A stretch of 64,000 bases of DNA from contig CP136061.1 of NCBI GenBank assembly GCA_032622095.1, positions 93,739,345 through 93,803,344 on the forward strand, read 5' to 3'. This document shows, piece after piece, positions 47,793-60,300 of the stretch (the stretch's first letter is position 1; each line of letters opens with the position of its first letter). Below the pieces are notes generated by a model, which was not told the origin of the DNA, did no database searches, and saw only the letters and a list, made by a program, of their open reading frames with translations. Made by a program: the position numbers and the translations under genes. This DNA comes from Siphonodentalium dalli. Its lineage: Eukaryota > Mollusca > Scaphopoda > Gadilida > Siphonodentaliidae.

Positions 47793-50165
47793 CATGGAGT
47801 GCGTTGTTCATTATGACACAAGTTCTGAATTAGTACCTCTTACGAATAACACATATCAGAGGTTAACAGAAGCAAAAAACGTTACGAACTTCATATGGTG
47901 GTCTTTGTCATCATGATAGTCAATGCCGGAGTGTACCAGATCAGCTTGACCCAACAAAGCATGGTGTTCACATGAACCCCTGTTATAAAAAGTTCACACA
48001 TTTCATATCTGAATGCAAACGGAAACGTGTCTCTGAAAGTGATGATAAAAATCAACGTACACCAAGGAGTAAGAAACAAAAGACAGATACAGTTCAACTG
48101 TTACCGTCATCATGCTTCTTCTGCAAAAAGAAAGAAAAAGTCACGAAACATTATCAAAGCAGAGAAACCTGTCATTTACTACAAACGAAGGATGCAGAAG
48201 AAAAAATAAAAACAATTGCAAAAGAGCGAGGTGACGAACCAGTTCTACTTCACGTTGAAAATGTTGATCTGTTAGCAAAAGAATTACAGATTTATGACTC
48301 TTGCTATAGAAATTATACATGCCCGACACCAGAGAAAAATCAATTAGCTATACAAAATGACATTTGTGGGAATTTTCAATTTTGTTGAAGATCATGTTCA
48401 GAAGTATGTGATCAATTTAAATCAAGTTGTTTCAACTGCTCTTCTACATGAGATATACAATGATGGACATCCAGGAGATCGACGTTATAGAGGGAAATTA
48501 AAAACACGACTTCAAAATTCATTTAAAGAACTTATTATGTTTGTCGAACTTGGTGGAAATAAACCACAAGCAGTGATAAGTTCCGCTGGATTGGAGTCAA
48601 AATACCGTAGTGAAATGTAAGGAGAATCTAATAAATCAAGCAGCAACGTACATGCATGACATTATAGACTTCTCATCCTCGTTACCCGAGCTTGCATGGC
48701 CTCCATGTGTATCGGATTTGGAAGCTCTTGAGTCACAAATGCCAGCCTCGGTGAATATGTTTTTCAACACTCTTCTGAAATCATCTAAAAATCATCCACA
48801 CCAGGATAAAGCGCAGTTGCTTGTAAAGTCATTCTCAAACGATGTGGTGCATGGTGTGACCAAGGGAAAGTTATTACCTTAAAACACTTTCTTGTGGGTA
48901 TTGGCCTTCATATTAAACATGATAGGTCAGAAAGCTCCAATCAACATTTTATCGCACTTGGGGCACTGTATTGACTATAATATAGTATGTGACATTGAAA
49001 GCGCTGAAGCTATTGCTGCACAGATGAATGCTGCAACTAACAATAATCTGAATCTGTTACCAAAGTCTTCCACCGCCGTGACTACTGTGTTCTGGGCTGA
49101 CAACTTTAATATATCTCGTGATACAATGGGACAAAATGCATTCCTTGATGTCACACATGTTGTTGCGTTTCAGAAAAAATCTGAGGTTGCCTTCCATTCA
49201 GAATCACATATAAAGATTAACAGGTCTGATGTCAAAAGGGTTGTTAAACCCGACTCAGGTGATATACCCCAACTTTCAGTGAATCAGAAGCAGGAACCAC
49301 CAGATCAATATAGACATAACTGTAGCCCATTTAGTGTTTCATATGTGATTGACATTCGTCGTATTATACAGCTTTGGACAACATTCAGACTAGTCACTTT
49401 CACCGATCCTGTTATACCAACATTATCTGGTTGGCTATGTGTCTTCGAAAGAATAACAATATGGTGGTGAATAAAACGGAAACAACTTATTTACCTCCTA
49501 TCGCACATCCAATCAACCAGTACTCTACTCTGTATGCACTGTTCCGTAGATTACAGAAGCTTGCCATCACTGCCAAAATGCCTTACGTCAACATAACCTT
49601 TGACGTTGGAGCTGCAATCAATGCGTACAAGTTGTTATGGACATTCCCAGAAGGTTTTCTAAATATAATGATACACCTTGGAGATTTCCATTTTTTAAAG
49701 GAGAATTTTTCTGTCTTAGGCAAACTAGTTACAAACTCAGGATTTGAAGACATTATTTTTCAAGCAGAAATATGTTCCTCTGGATGTTTGAATGGTATTC
49801 TAAAAGGAACTCATTATAACAGATGTTGGAATGTTCATGGCATTTTCTTTGAAGCTCTGTCACGATTGCTAATTCAAAGATTTTCAGACACTACTGGTAT
49901 TAGCTTTCCTGAAGAAATAAAAGATCAAATAGATTTCTCTGCAGCTAACACAAGGAAGATAGACAAATTGTTGAAGCTTCCAAATGTTGAAAAATTCATG
50001 ATGTCGTTTGAGGAGTTCAAAGACGATGTTCGAAAGGGAACACATGGACTAACTGCTCAATTCTGGCTCATATACTATATGGATATCATGGAATGTCAAC
50101 ATATTTTGCATACTGCTATTCAACAAAATGATTTCAATGCAAGAAAGTATGGATGGAAATTCTAA
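47793..50165 (+). pseudogene. Broken gene of unknown function inside the long-TIR element
   Basis: Frames in order: from ATG 47793, a shift near 47880, then GLCHHDSQCRSVPDQLDPTK and CYKKFTHFISECKRKR (to 48388), a shift into 48357-48620, a shift into 48610, a TAA at 48880-48882, then on to 49470 and 49374-50165. In total about 780 codons with three shifts and one stop. The N-terminal part has Cys/His pairs (SSCFFCKKKEK, then SCYRNYTC) like a zinc-binding domain. The C-terminal part (GDFHFLKENFSVLGKL, SGFEDIIFQAEICSSGCLNG, KGTHYNRCWNVH, GLTAQFWLIYYMDI) resembles, from memory, a multi-copy family of uncharacterised invertebrate proteins. Function unknown. The frame ends at the TIR, so the real C-terminus is probably missing. 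AT-rich codons fit the surrounding element. Confidence 0.6.
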
Positions 50166-50476
50166 TCTACTCACTAGTAATACCAATAATAAGTAATGTA
50201 ACAGGAGGGTATCTATGAAAATATATCAAAACAAGTATAATATTAATGCATTAATAATTGACATATTTCCACTTATTTGATATATTGACATTTTTTCAGC
50301 AAACAAATGATCCTATTCAATATTATAACATAATACATTGTGTATCAATGTTTAAGAAGAATCTGGTGTTTTTTGTTTTTTTTTATATTAGACTCATGTC
50401 ATTTTTGAGACATTTTTTGTATTTTTAGGGGTAGGGGTAACAATATCATGAATATAAGGAAACATATAAAATAAAT

Positions 50477-51498
50477 AGACAATAGTTAACTGTCATCAGC
50501 GACGAACGAAGTTTCTCCTCGAGTGAGATGCGCAGGATTATTTTTCACGAGGCGTTAGCCGAGTGAAAAATAATCCTCTCATCTCACGAGAGGAGAAACT
50601 TCGTTCGTCGCTGATGACAGTTAACTATTGTGTTTATTATATTTTCCACAACAGTTTGTCACGACACAACTCTAATAAAATGCATTGAGAAGATGTTCCG
50701 ATTCTGAATATTGACCTAAATGTTTCCGTTAAATTACGCGCAATGATAAGATAACAACCCAAATAAGGTAAATCGATTACGTCACTCATTCATGAATTTT
50801 TTACTATAGCCGCGCGCGCCATAGTATTTTACCCCGTATAAGGAACGTGACGTCATTTCATTGACCAATTTCTCCTATTGCCACCAACTTCAAACGGGAT
50901 TTTCAGAGGAATTTTTCAAACAAACAACACACTTTATTGATTAAATTAGTAACTGTTTGGAATGTCATTGTGTGGATAAGCGTTCCTAGTTCTATGAGAT
51001 ATCACTGCTCACTTTCATTTGGAATATGCACTCGAATATCAGTGGAATTTGAAGTGGAACTGCTTGAAGATACTGAAGTGGATCTCAACACTGTTTTCAT
51101 TTTCTTGGTGCGAATGCACTTGTGGGAACAATTGTTTATCGCGATTTCGATCTTTGGATTCCGAAGTGTAGCTTAACAAAAAATGTTTCCCAGTTGGTGT
51201 TGATCCTGCAAATTCACTGAGCTGGAATTTGATGTCGATAACACATTGGTGGTCTGTGTTTTTGGTGATGTATTTTGTGTTATCTGACTATGCACTGGAA
51301 CTGAGACAATTATTTTGGTGTAAGGGGAGTAACCCAAAACGTGCACTTCGAATTACGTAATTCGGAACGTGCGAGGTTGGGATAAATAGTTAGTCATCGC
51401 TGGGAGTAGGATAAACCTCTGGGAGTAGGATAACATCGTGGCACTTCCGGGAGTGGGGATACGATTATTATTTTTGCAGAAAAAGTTACTGAAAATAT
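50477..51498. mobile_element. 1.02-kb insertion in the right TIR, with hairpin
   Basis: The left TIR is continuous at the matching place, and AATAAAT is duplicated (50470-50476, 51499-51505). The insertion starts with a hairpin of about 150 bp (50479-50632; arms ACAATAGTTAACTGTCATCA ... GAGGAGAAACTTCG). No matching right terminus and no transposase were seen. Confidence 0.7.
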
Positions 51499-51967
51499 AA
51501 TAAATGGTCATTATTTCTCATTAGATAGTAGCACAAATGATGCGAGATGTTTTTAAAGCTCATTTGGTCGTGATTTAAAGAACGATTTTTAAGTTATGAC
51601 CATTTTTCATTGCACGAAAAATTGAAATTTTGTCAAATATTGGCCAAAAAATTACAAATTTGAATTTTTTTCAAAATACGTCTATCCTTTTGTGATATTC
51701 CTTTTTGCTCATGATAAGTAGACTAATTGAGGTAAGTTAGGTGGATGTTTCGTTTCATTTATCACAATTTTAACTATCATAGATTGATTTTTTAGAATAT
51801 AGCCATTTTCAAGCAATTTTGACATGATTTTGACCATTTAAAAAAAACCTTCCAGACTTTGCCCCATACACCTCAGAAATTCTGATGTAGAATGGTACCC
51901 AGAAATGGAAAATCAACATGGGAATTTATCCATCTCCGGGTGACACCTACCTCAGCCACAACCCGGA

Positions 51968-52310
51968 CTAATATGGATCTTTCACAACAATATCTCGATA
52001 GAGTTAGAAAACCAGGTTTGTCCGATTATTTTTATCTGAGTTACGGCCCTTAGTTGTCCATTTTTAGCAGTTTTATGGACAAATGGACAACTGATTCAAT
52101 TGATATTGGGATATGGATCTTTCAGAACAATATCTTGTTTGAGTTTAAAAAAAAACCCAGATTTTTTTTTTTACCTTAGTTTGGAGTTATGGTCCTTTAA
52201 TTCATTGATTTTTAGAGATTCTCTAGGACAGACCGATTCGCTCTTATGGGCAAAAAAAACTTGACCAGAGCCATCTTTGGTGCACAACCCTTGTTTAATA
52301 TTTGATCCAC
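51968..52310 (+). repeat. Repeat family with GAGTTATGGCCCTTAG, right part
   Basis: Continues the family of 45150-46205: CTTTCACAACAATATCTCGA, AAAACCAGGTTTGTCCG, GAGTTACGGCCCTTAG, then another diverged unit. It is the other side of the long-TIR insertion. Confidence 0.65.
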
Positions 52311-52928
52311 ATGTAGATGAAAAACCCATTTATCATTTTAGTTTTTCCAAGCTCTTTTCAGGAAATTAACTTCAATAAATAATACCAAAAAAATATTCGC
52401 GTCACTACTGCATCCTGTATTGGCTATGATATTCGATGTGTAAAATATAAAATGGTAAGCTATATTTCCTTTTGCCAATTTAACTAATTCTGAGGGCTAC
52501 TTATCTTGAATGTCTTGTCAAAAAGGAAATCCCATTCAACTTGTTTTTGGCGACTGCAGATCTAAAAACAACAGTTGCTTTGTTTTATACATGCAGTGCT
52601 AACACTTATTGAGTTTGAACGGTAAACTCTTTTTATGCAGCCCTCAAAATTAGGCAAATTTAATGCTGTGGCATATTAGTTTTCACATGTTGCCTAGGCA
52701 TTTCCCACAGCATTGCTTATAATCGGGTGATTGCATGCATCATTTGACTGTCGTACATGTTGCGGACATTGCCTGAAGTTTGAAGTTATCGATCAATTTG
52801 GTTCATACACTAGTCTGGAATCCTACAAAGTTTTGAAATTTTATTATATCTCTTAATGGCCTGGAAAAATTACGGGGAAAAAAAACTACTTTTTTTCCCA
52901 CGTCACTTCATGTATGGAAAAGTTTTGG

Positions 52929-52963
<35 letters not shown>

Positions 52964-53353
52964 TTTACCGCTCAGGGCATATATTTCATCTGATTTTGCG
53001 AGAATCCATACATACTTTTTCACAAGAATCCAGGGTAATTTGTGAGAATATTTACGAGAATCGAGATTTGGATTCTTGCCGAAATATAAGCCCTGCCGCT
53101 GCTGGTCTCTAAAAGTCATGGAATTATGAAATTATCTTTGAAGCAGCTTAATCAAAATTCATATTCAATAATCCCAGTAGCAGAAAAATAAGGTGGAGTA
53201 TGGTTTCTCTTTTACAATTGCCAACAATATTTTTGCCTGTAGTGTATTTGAGTGCACTGGCTCAACTCAACAAAGTCAAAAATTTTGAGCTATTGCCATG
53301 GTTTGGCATTCGTTGGTCATGTGTTCATCAACAATTTCCTAGAGATAGCGAAT
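52311..53353. other. Intergenic with poly-C tract, no gene seen
   Basis: Contains an uninterrupted run of 33 C (52931-52963) and short hAT-like end words (AAAAGTTTTGGAA, AAAAGTCATGGAATTA near 52918 and 53110). No supported frame. Confidence 0.5.
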
Positions 53354-54285
53354 CAGGGATTTTGCATCGAATCTCCTTCCTGATATCGACATCGAATCGA
53401 ATCTCGAATTAAATCAGCTTGTGATTGACATTGTTTACCAGTGTGTATTTCGGTGTCTCATGACAAAAAACTGCTAAATTCACTAGATAATATATAGCAA
53501 TGTTAATTTCCTTAAACATCCGTTGAAATTTTGGGTTTTTTAAAGGAAAATCGTGACATAGGCAAGTCACTCTCAGAGGGTTTGGGATATGTTGCATTGA
53601 ATTTATATTGATATTCACAGTAGCTGTCTTCACCGAGGGGGTCCCAGAAAACAGACAAATTACAAGTGTTAAATGTTATCAACAAGATTCAACGGATTAA
53701 AAACTTGGTGCAACGCGCTCGATTTCCCGGGAAACAAACTTAAAGTAGGAAATTTATAGGAATTCTGCCGGCAGTGTCGCAGATAACTTGTCGGTCACAC
53801 ATGATGACGTCCATTTAAGAACCGATTGTTCTAAGGTTTCTCACCGTTTCTGTTCAATCCAATCTGTTTTGTCGCTCATAATGGCGGCTGACATTGAATT
53901 TTATTTATATAATCTGAATTGGATATCTGAAGTTCTAAACATAAGGTAATCAATTGAGTTCCGAATCTTGCGATCATGCACCATGTAGACAATAGTGTCG
54001 ATACAGATTACAAATATGCTGCGATTGATCACCGTCATGGGTTGCGATCGAAGCACATAATTTGCATAATGCACGTCTATTCTGAACGGCATACATTCAA
54101 AATTACCTACGTTGGCTAACTTGGAAACCTTGTGCTTCAAGTTTTGTGAGTTCAGGTCATTTGACATGTGTTATTATGACTTCACCAAAGTAACACCGAT
54201 TCAAAATATTCGAAACAGCGAACCGACTCTGTGTCCATCTCGAATCGGGTGCCCGATACCGATCTCGAATATTCGCAGGTCCCTA
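53354..54285. mobile_element. Possible hAT-like element
   Basis: Left CAGGGATTTTGCATCGAATC and right (inverse) TAGGGACCTGCGAATATTCG are loosely inverted, with CGAAT-rich subterminal words at both sides. No clean target duplication, so tentative. Confidence 0.35.
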
Positions 54286-54523
54286 CAATTTCCATTGGCA
54301 CACCATACAGGTCACATTCATCATCCAATTGTCACCAAACTTCGTATGGATCTTCGGGGTGACCTCAAAATATTTTCCGAAATTCGTTAAAAAACATGGC
54401 TGTCAGCAGCCATCTTTGATTTCAAATTTGCATCAGCTCTCATCGAGATTCGATTCATCAGCCTGCATTTATTTGAGATTTTTTTTTTAAAATTTACTTG
54501 CATGTTTGGGATCAGCTCTAGAT
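54286..54523 (+). repeat. 160/320-bp dispersed repeat, copy 6, left of the giant palindrome
   Basis: CATTGGCACACCATACAGGT, CACCAAACTTCGTATGGATC, ATGGCTGTCAGCAGCCATC and GGGATCAGCTCTAGAT, at which point the giant inverted repeat starts. The repeat resumes at 59475. Confidence 0.75.
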
Positions 54524-57500
54524 TAGTCCAGGAGATATTGGTCAACCTCTGCACCCCCCCCCCCCCCCCCCCCCCAGGACTCAACTTCACCCCACTAATT
54601 TTCTTCCTTAAGGTATCCTCTAATTTTTTTCACTTGTTAACAAGAAAAAAAAGTGGCCGCAGAGACTCCAGACAAGATGGCGTCCATCATGGCGGCCTTT
54701 TTTTTAAAATGCACCATGTCTCTTTGATCGCCGTTATAGTAAAGATGATGTCACATGCGGTCTTGTTATCAGCTCGTTTCGTTATGCTAATATACAGCCC
54801 TTACAAATTAGCCAAAAATCCGACACCAGAATCCAATATGGCGGCCAAGATGGCCACCGAAATATGAAAATATGCTATTTTTCTGACATGTTACCACCTT
54901 TCGTTTGTCTCTGGGAAAATGTTGGCATCTTTGCGTCATGTTATACATTTATCATATAGAGGAGTCATTTTCGACCACATGGGGACCATAATATACATTC
55001 ATTGCGGGATATTTTTGTCCGATATCACGTTTTCACAAATGCCGGTATAATAGGTCAAAGCCGAATCTACGTTAATAATGCGATGTAATGTTTCGAATCA
55101 ATGAATGTTATTGCTATTATAACAACACCCATGCATATATATGTGCAGGAGATACTCGAGCTATGATTCCTCTTATACCTGAGTTGAGGAATATTTACCA
55201 AAATCCAAGATGGCTGCCAAAATGGCCACCAGAAATAAAAAATCGCCGAAAATCGCCGATTTTAACATCAGTGAGCATTATTGTCATGAAAACTCCACAC
55301 CTGCTTACTATTGTGAGTTGGGAACACCTAGGCCAAGAACTTTCCTTGTACCATATCCAAATAAAAGTACCCCAAATCCAAAATGGCGCCCACAATGGCG
55401 GACAGATTTTGAAAAATCACAGAAATTCCCTCATATTCACATCATTGGGCATTATTGTCGAGACAACTCCATCCATGCGTACAGTTGAGTTGGAAATACT
55501 GAGGTGAAGTAATTACCTTAAATCTCGAGCAAGAAATGGTTTTCCATATCGAAGATGGCGGCCAAAATGGCGACCGAAATTTGAAAATACGCCTACATTA
55601 CTTTACTTTCTTAGGATGGGCGTTATTGTTTCGCGATTTCTACCCACCATTACATGTTGATATGTATGAATTATTCATTAGGGTTTGGCAAGTGATACTC
55701 ACAGTGAATATGGCGGCCAAACTGGCGGCCATAAATTGAAAAGAAGCCGATATTATCACATACTAATTTCAACTTTTTGTCATAATATCGATTTGTATAG
55801 ACGAAACGGTACATACTATAAGCCATATATTAGTTCCAATGTAAGTCGTAGCCTTTTGGAATGATGAAAACCCACAATCGCGATGTGGTATTTCAAAATC
55901 CATTCTCCACTAAGGGCTCATACTGGCCGTAACCGTATATAGGTGCGCCGAATTGTCATATTATGACTTCTAAGAATAAAAAAACAGTACCTGAGCTTAT
56001 TCTGAATTGCCACATTCAGCATTATCTAGACCCGTTTCCGTCTCTTTGTCAGATTAATCTATCTCACTCACAACAACAGTTTACTACACTTCTTTGTAGA
56101 AGGGTGCCACTAATCGGAATGTTTCAAACAATACATATGCCGGTGTCCAGCTCACGTGTTTGTTTCGAAAGCTTGGAATTCTTAGCGAGCTTCATTCGTG
56201 GTATAGCTTATGGTATAATTCAGATGCTACATATGGGGTATAGGCATCATCTTGTGCGATACACTAGAAAGGTATCCGGTCGATGCGTATACTAGCTTTC
56301 AGAAGGACCTATCTATCTGCGTATTGTCAGCTTTGGTTGCCCAATGGGGATAACAACGTGTACACCTGGTGATCTTTCCAAACAGCTACTTCCCAATATA
56401 TGGTTCATCAATTCGCATACTCATCTAATGCACTGACGTACCCGGACAACTTCTGAATATGGCTTCGAGTGTTGAAAGCCCGACATTTGACGGATGCATT
56501 TCTGCTAAGCCATAGAAGACCATAATGCATAATATACCCAAACTCCTTGAACATGATCATAAGAACAAGCTTGTTGGCGTCCAGCAATTGTCTCACCGAA
56601 CAGATCCAAGCAGATGATAACAATACACACGGTGCTAGTTTGTGGGTATGTGTCATGATAGTGGAAATGAAATTGGACCATGACTGCACCGCCCCTTATT
56701 TTGTTATGTTTTAGATTCAGACAGGATCTCATGTGTGGCTTTGCTTTCCTTGTATGCTAAGATGGTATGTTCCCATCCGTTTGGAAGCCGTTCTTAAACA
56801 GCTGGACCAGGCGTGTGCCATTGGCTACTGCTGTATAAGCCCCACCAAGACTGGAGTATTGTCTTAAAGGCGATACCTTTGATAGTTTGATATGTCATAC
56901 TCACGCTGGGTGGTATGGTTCAAGAAAGTACAAATTCTCTTGCATTCAGTTCAACAAACGTTGGTACACCAAGTGATTTCTTGGTAACATCACCATTGCG
57001 AACATTTTCCTGCATGAGACATTAACTGCTATATTCTAAAGTTATATATATAAAGCTATATGACCATAAAGGTCGCGTTTCCCAACGTCCACAGCCATTG
57101 CCATCGAGACTGTAAATTGTTCTTTAAATACATAGTGAAATAAATGCACCACAGTTCCTGACATTTTCTTGAATAATACCGCCAACATAATAACACTAAC
57201 ACTGAGAGAGGATAAAAAAAAACGCATACATTCATGCTATAAAGACATTATCCTTCAGTCCATCCAACTGTTTTGAGGGAGGCTAGCATAGTATTATCCA
57301 GACAAAAATGTACGTAGTTGAATCAGAAAGGCTTCGAAACGGATGTGGAAATACAATCTTACCACACCAAATAAAACCGACACGCATGACATTCTATATC
57401 TTAAACATGCACCAGGTGTAGGGGTGGTGTATACCGTGGCCCATTTCATTCCCACTATCATGGCGCATGTCCATAAACTAGCACCGCGAGCATTGGTTCT

Positions 57501-59474
57501 CTCTGCTGGGAGATATTCGACGAGACAAATGCGGGGCGTCACACAGGTTGCTTCGGATCATGGTCAAGAAGTGTGGTAGTCTGTACACTATGGTCTTCTC
57601 CTTAGCAGATAGACATCTGTCCAAGGGAATGAGACAGCTAGCAACCTTCGAAACACTGTCGAAGTTGTCCACATATGCCAATACGTTCGTGAGTTTGTGA
57701 GTTGATGAACCATCTATTGGGAAGTGACTAGCTAACTGGTTCGCCAGGTGTACATGTCGTTATCCCCATGGGGTATGAAACACATACATAGAGATGACCT
57801 TCTGTAAGCTTGTATACTCATCGGTCATATGCCTTCATAGTTCAAGATGACGCACAAATATCACATTGAGCAAATATTTAAAATCGTAAGCTAGACACCG
57901 GAAAATTAATTGTTTGAAACGTTATGATTAGAGGGACCCTACTCCCAGGAAGTGGTGAATACGTTGTCGGTGTGAGCTACCTAGATTTATCAGACAAAGA
58001 AATGGAAGCTGGTCCATATAACTATGGACGTGACGTGGCAAATCAGAATCTGTTATCAGGTAATTGTTCTGTTATAACTATTCGGCGCACCTACGCTTAC
58101 GGCCATTATCGGCGCTAAGGGGAGAATGGATTTTGAAATGCCACATCGCGATATTAATTGTGGTTTTCATCTTTCCAGAAGGATACGAGCTATGTTATGC
58201 ATTTTGATACCTTCAAGTTGAACTGGTAGATGGTGTATGTACAGTTTCGTCCATACATACCGATATTATGACAAAAAGTTGAAATTAAGATGTGAAAATA
58301 TCTATTTCTTTTCAAATTGTAGCCGCCAATTTAGCAACGATATTGGCTGTGAGTATCAATTCCAAACCCTAATGAATACTTCATGTCACTATTCCATATC
58401 AACATGTAATGGTGGATAGAAATAGCGAAACAATAACGCCCATCGTAAGAAAGTAAAGGTATGTAGACTTGTTTTCAAATTTCGGGCGTCATTTTGGCCG
58501 CCATCTACGATTTGGAAAACAGTTTCTTGCATGAGATGTAAGGTAATAACTTCACCTCAGTATTTCCAACTCAACTGTAAGCATGGGTGGAGTTGTCTCG
58601 ACAATAATGCCCAATGATGTGAATATGAGGGAATTTCTGTGATTTTTCAAAATCTGTCCGCCATTGTGGGCGCCATTTTGGATTTGGGGTACTTTTATTT
58701 GGATATGGTACAAGGAAAGTTTATCGCCTAAGTGTTTCCAACTCACAATAGTAAGCAGGTGTGGAGTTTTCATGACAATAATGCTCACTGATGTTAAAAT
58801 CGGCGATTTTCGATTTCTGGTGGCCATTTTGGCCGCCATCTTGGATTTGGCTAAATATTCCTCAACTCAGGTATAAGAGGAATCATAGCTCGAGTATCTC
58901 CTGCACATATATATGCATGGGTGTTGTTATAATAGCAATAACATTCATTGATTCGAAACATTACATCTCGTTATTAACGTAGATTCGGCTTTGACCTATT
59001 ATACCGGCATTTGGGAAAACGTGATATCGGACAAAAATATCCCGCAATATATGTATATTATGGTCCCCATGTGGTCGAAAATGACTCCTCTATATGATAA
59101 ATGTATAACATGACGCAAAGATGCCAACATTTTCCCACAGAGACAAACGAAAGGTGGTAACATGGCCGCCATATTGGATTCTGGTGTCGGATTTTTGGAT
59201 AATTTGTAAGGGCTGTATATTAGCACAACGAACCGAGCTGAAAACAAGACCGCATGTGACATCATCTTTACTATAACGGCGATCAAAGAGACATGGTGCA
59301 TTTACAAAAAATGGCCGCCATGATGGACGCCATCTTGTCTGGAGTCTCTGCGGCCACTTTTTTTTCTTGTTAACAAGTGAAAAAAATTATAGGAGACCTT
59401 AAGGAAGAAAATTAGTGGGGTGAAGTTGAGTCCTGGGGGGGGGGGTGCAGAGGTTGACCAATATCTCCTGGACT
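54524..59474. repeat. 4.95-kb giant inverted repeat, probably a mobile element
   Basis: Outer arms 54524-55960 and 58060-59474 are about 90% inverse identical by eye. Shared ends GTCCAGGAGATATTGGTC, then a poly-C (54554-54576) facing a poly-G (59437-59446). Inner arms (55960-56760, 57290-58060) still match but are far more diverged. The spacer is about 530 bp. TAGAT flanks both ends and the interrupted 160/320-bp repeat supplies the empty site. The inner arms have short frames (e.g. 57478-57681 minus, 57924-58063 plus) that might be relics of one gene; I could not assign them. Confidence 0.82.
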
Positions 59475-60300
59475 AGATGGCAGCTTTTAAATTAGAACGA
59501 ATGTCGATCAAAAACATGGCCACCGGCAGCCATCTTGGATTTTACTCTTAGAATGACTAAATACTTCGGCACACCATACAGGCCACATCCCTCATCCGAT
59601 TGTCACCAAGCTTCATATGTATTCTCGGGGTGACCTCCAGATGTGAGCTTACCAATTTTTCCAAATTCTGTTAACCCTTTCATGACCGGAGCTGCGCTGG
59701 TGCAGCATTTAAGATCCTTTGCCATGCATTCTCTAATATATGCGAGTCCCCCAATATGGAGCCTCTCATATATAGGAGAATACACTGGCTTACAAGGTCA
59801 AGGTAAATATTGTTTGGCCTATGTATTCTCTTATATATGAGGCTCCCTATGGGAGGGGGTTTTCCAAAAATTTCAGGAAGCTCCAGACATGGACGGGTTA
59901 AAAAACATGGCCACCAGTGGCCATCTGATTTCACATTTGAATCCATCAGCACACCATGCAGCCCACAATTGTTGGCGAAATGTTTTGAAAATTTACAGGC
60001 ATGTTTGGGATCACCTCTAGTTGGGAGTTGTTGAATTTGAATGATTTTTTATGAAAAACATGGCTGCAGACAGTTATCTTGGATTTTACTCTTTGCATGA
60101 CTGAATCCTTTGGCACAAAGTTGGAATCTATTGACAACATCCCTGAACTGATAGTCACCAAATACAAATGGATCATCGGGGTGACTTCTTGATGGGAGCT
60201 AACAAATGGTCGTGAATTGCAATGAAAAACATTGCCATCTTGGCTTTTACTCTTTGCATGACAAAATCCCTCAGCATCCCCTGCAGCCAACACTGAGTGT
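59475..60300 (+). repeat. 160/320-bp dispersed repeat, copy 6 continued
   Basis: Resumes TAGATGGCAGCTTTTAAATT, with cores near 59515, 59905, 60057 and 60230, including the CACCATGCAGCCCACAATT half-unit. Interrupted by the TTAA element at 59671-59901. Confidence 0.8.
59671..59901. mobile_element. 231-bp piggyBac-like MITE in the 160/320-bp repeat
   Basis: Begins TTAA-CCCTTTCATGACCGG and ends GGACGGG-TTAA. Two damaged copies of the CATTCTCTTATATATG palindrome are inside. The empty site reads GTTAAAAAACATGG at 45724 and 54387, which confirms insertion at TTAA. Confidence 0.75.

Larger units (their letters stand above)
46206..51967. mobile_element. 5.8-kb element with TIRs of about 780 bp and a cargo gene
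   Basis: The left TIR (46206-46977) is the inverse of the right (50163-51967 less a 1.02-kb insertion). Both start ACCGGGTTGTGGCTGAGG. The match is close along its length, including the GGGGTAGGGGTAACAATATC and GTAACAGGAGGGTATCTATG segments. The inside carries a broken gene (47793-50165) that stops right at the inner edge of the right TIR. No known transposase motif was recognised. The empty target can be inferred from the neighbouring repeat units, but the duplication is not clean (AT-rich). Confidence 0.8.

Noticed and set aside
55088-55507. 139-codon frame and its near twin on the minus strand at 58552-58839 as genes
   Set aside because: Both come from the outer arms of the palindrome, translate repeated ATGGC-rich units, and show no known motif.
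57478-58118. Herpes-like or Polinton gene content in the inner palindrome
   Set aside because: A few residue runs look protein-like, but neither strand gives a frame that stays open in both arms and no family motif could be named.
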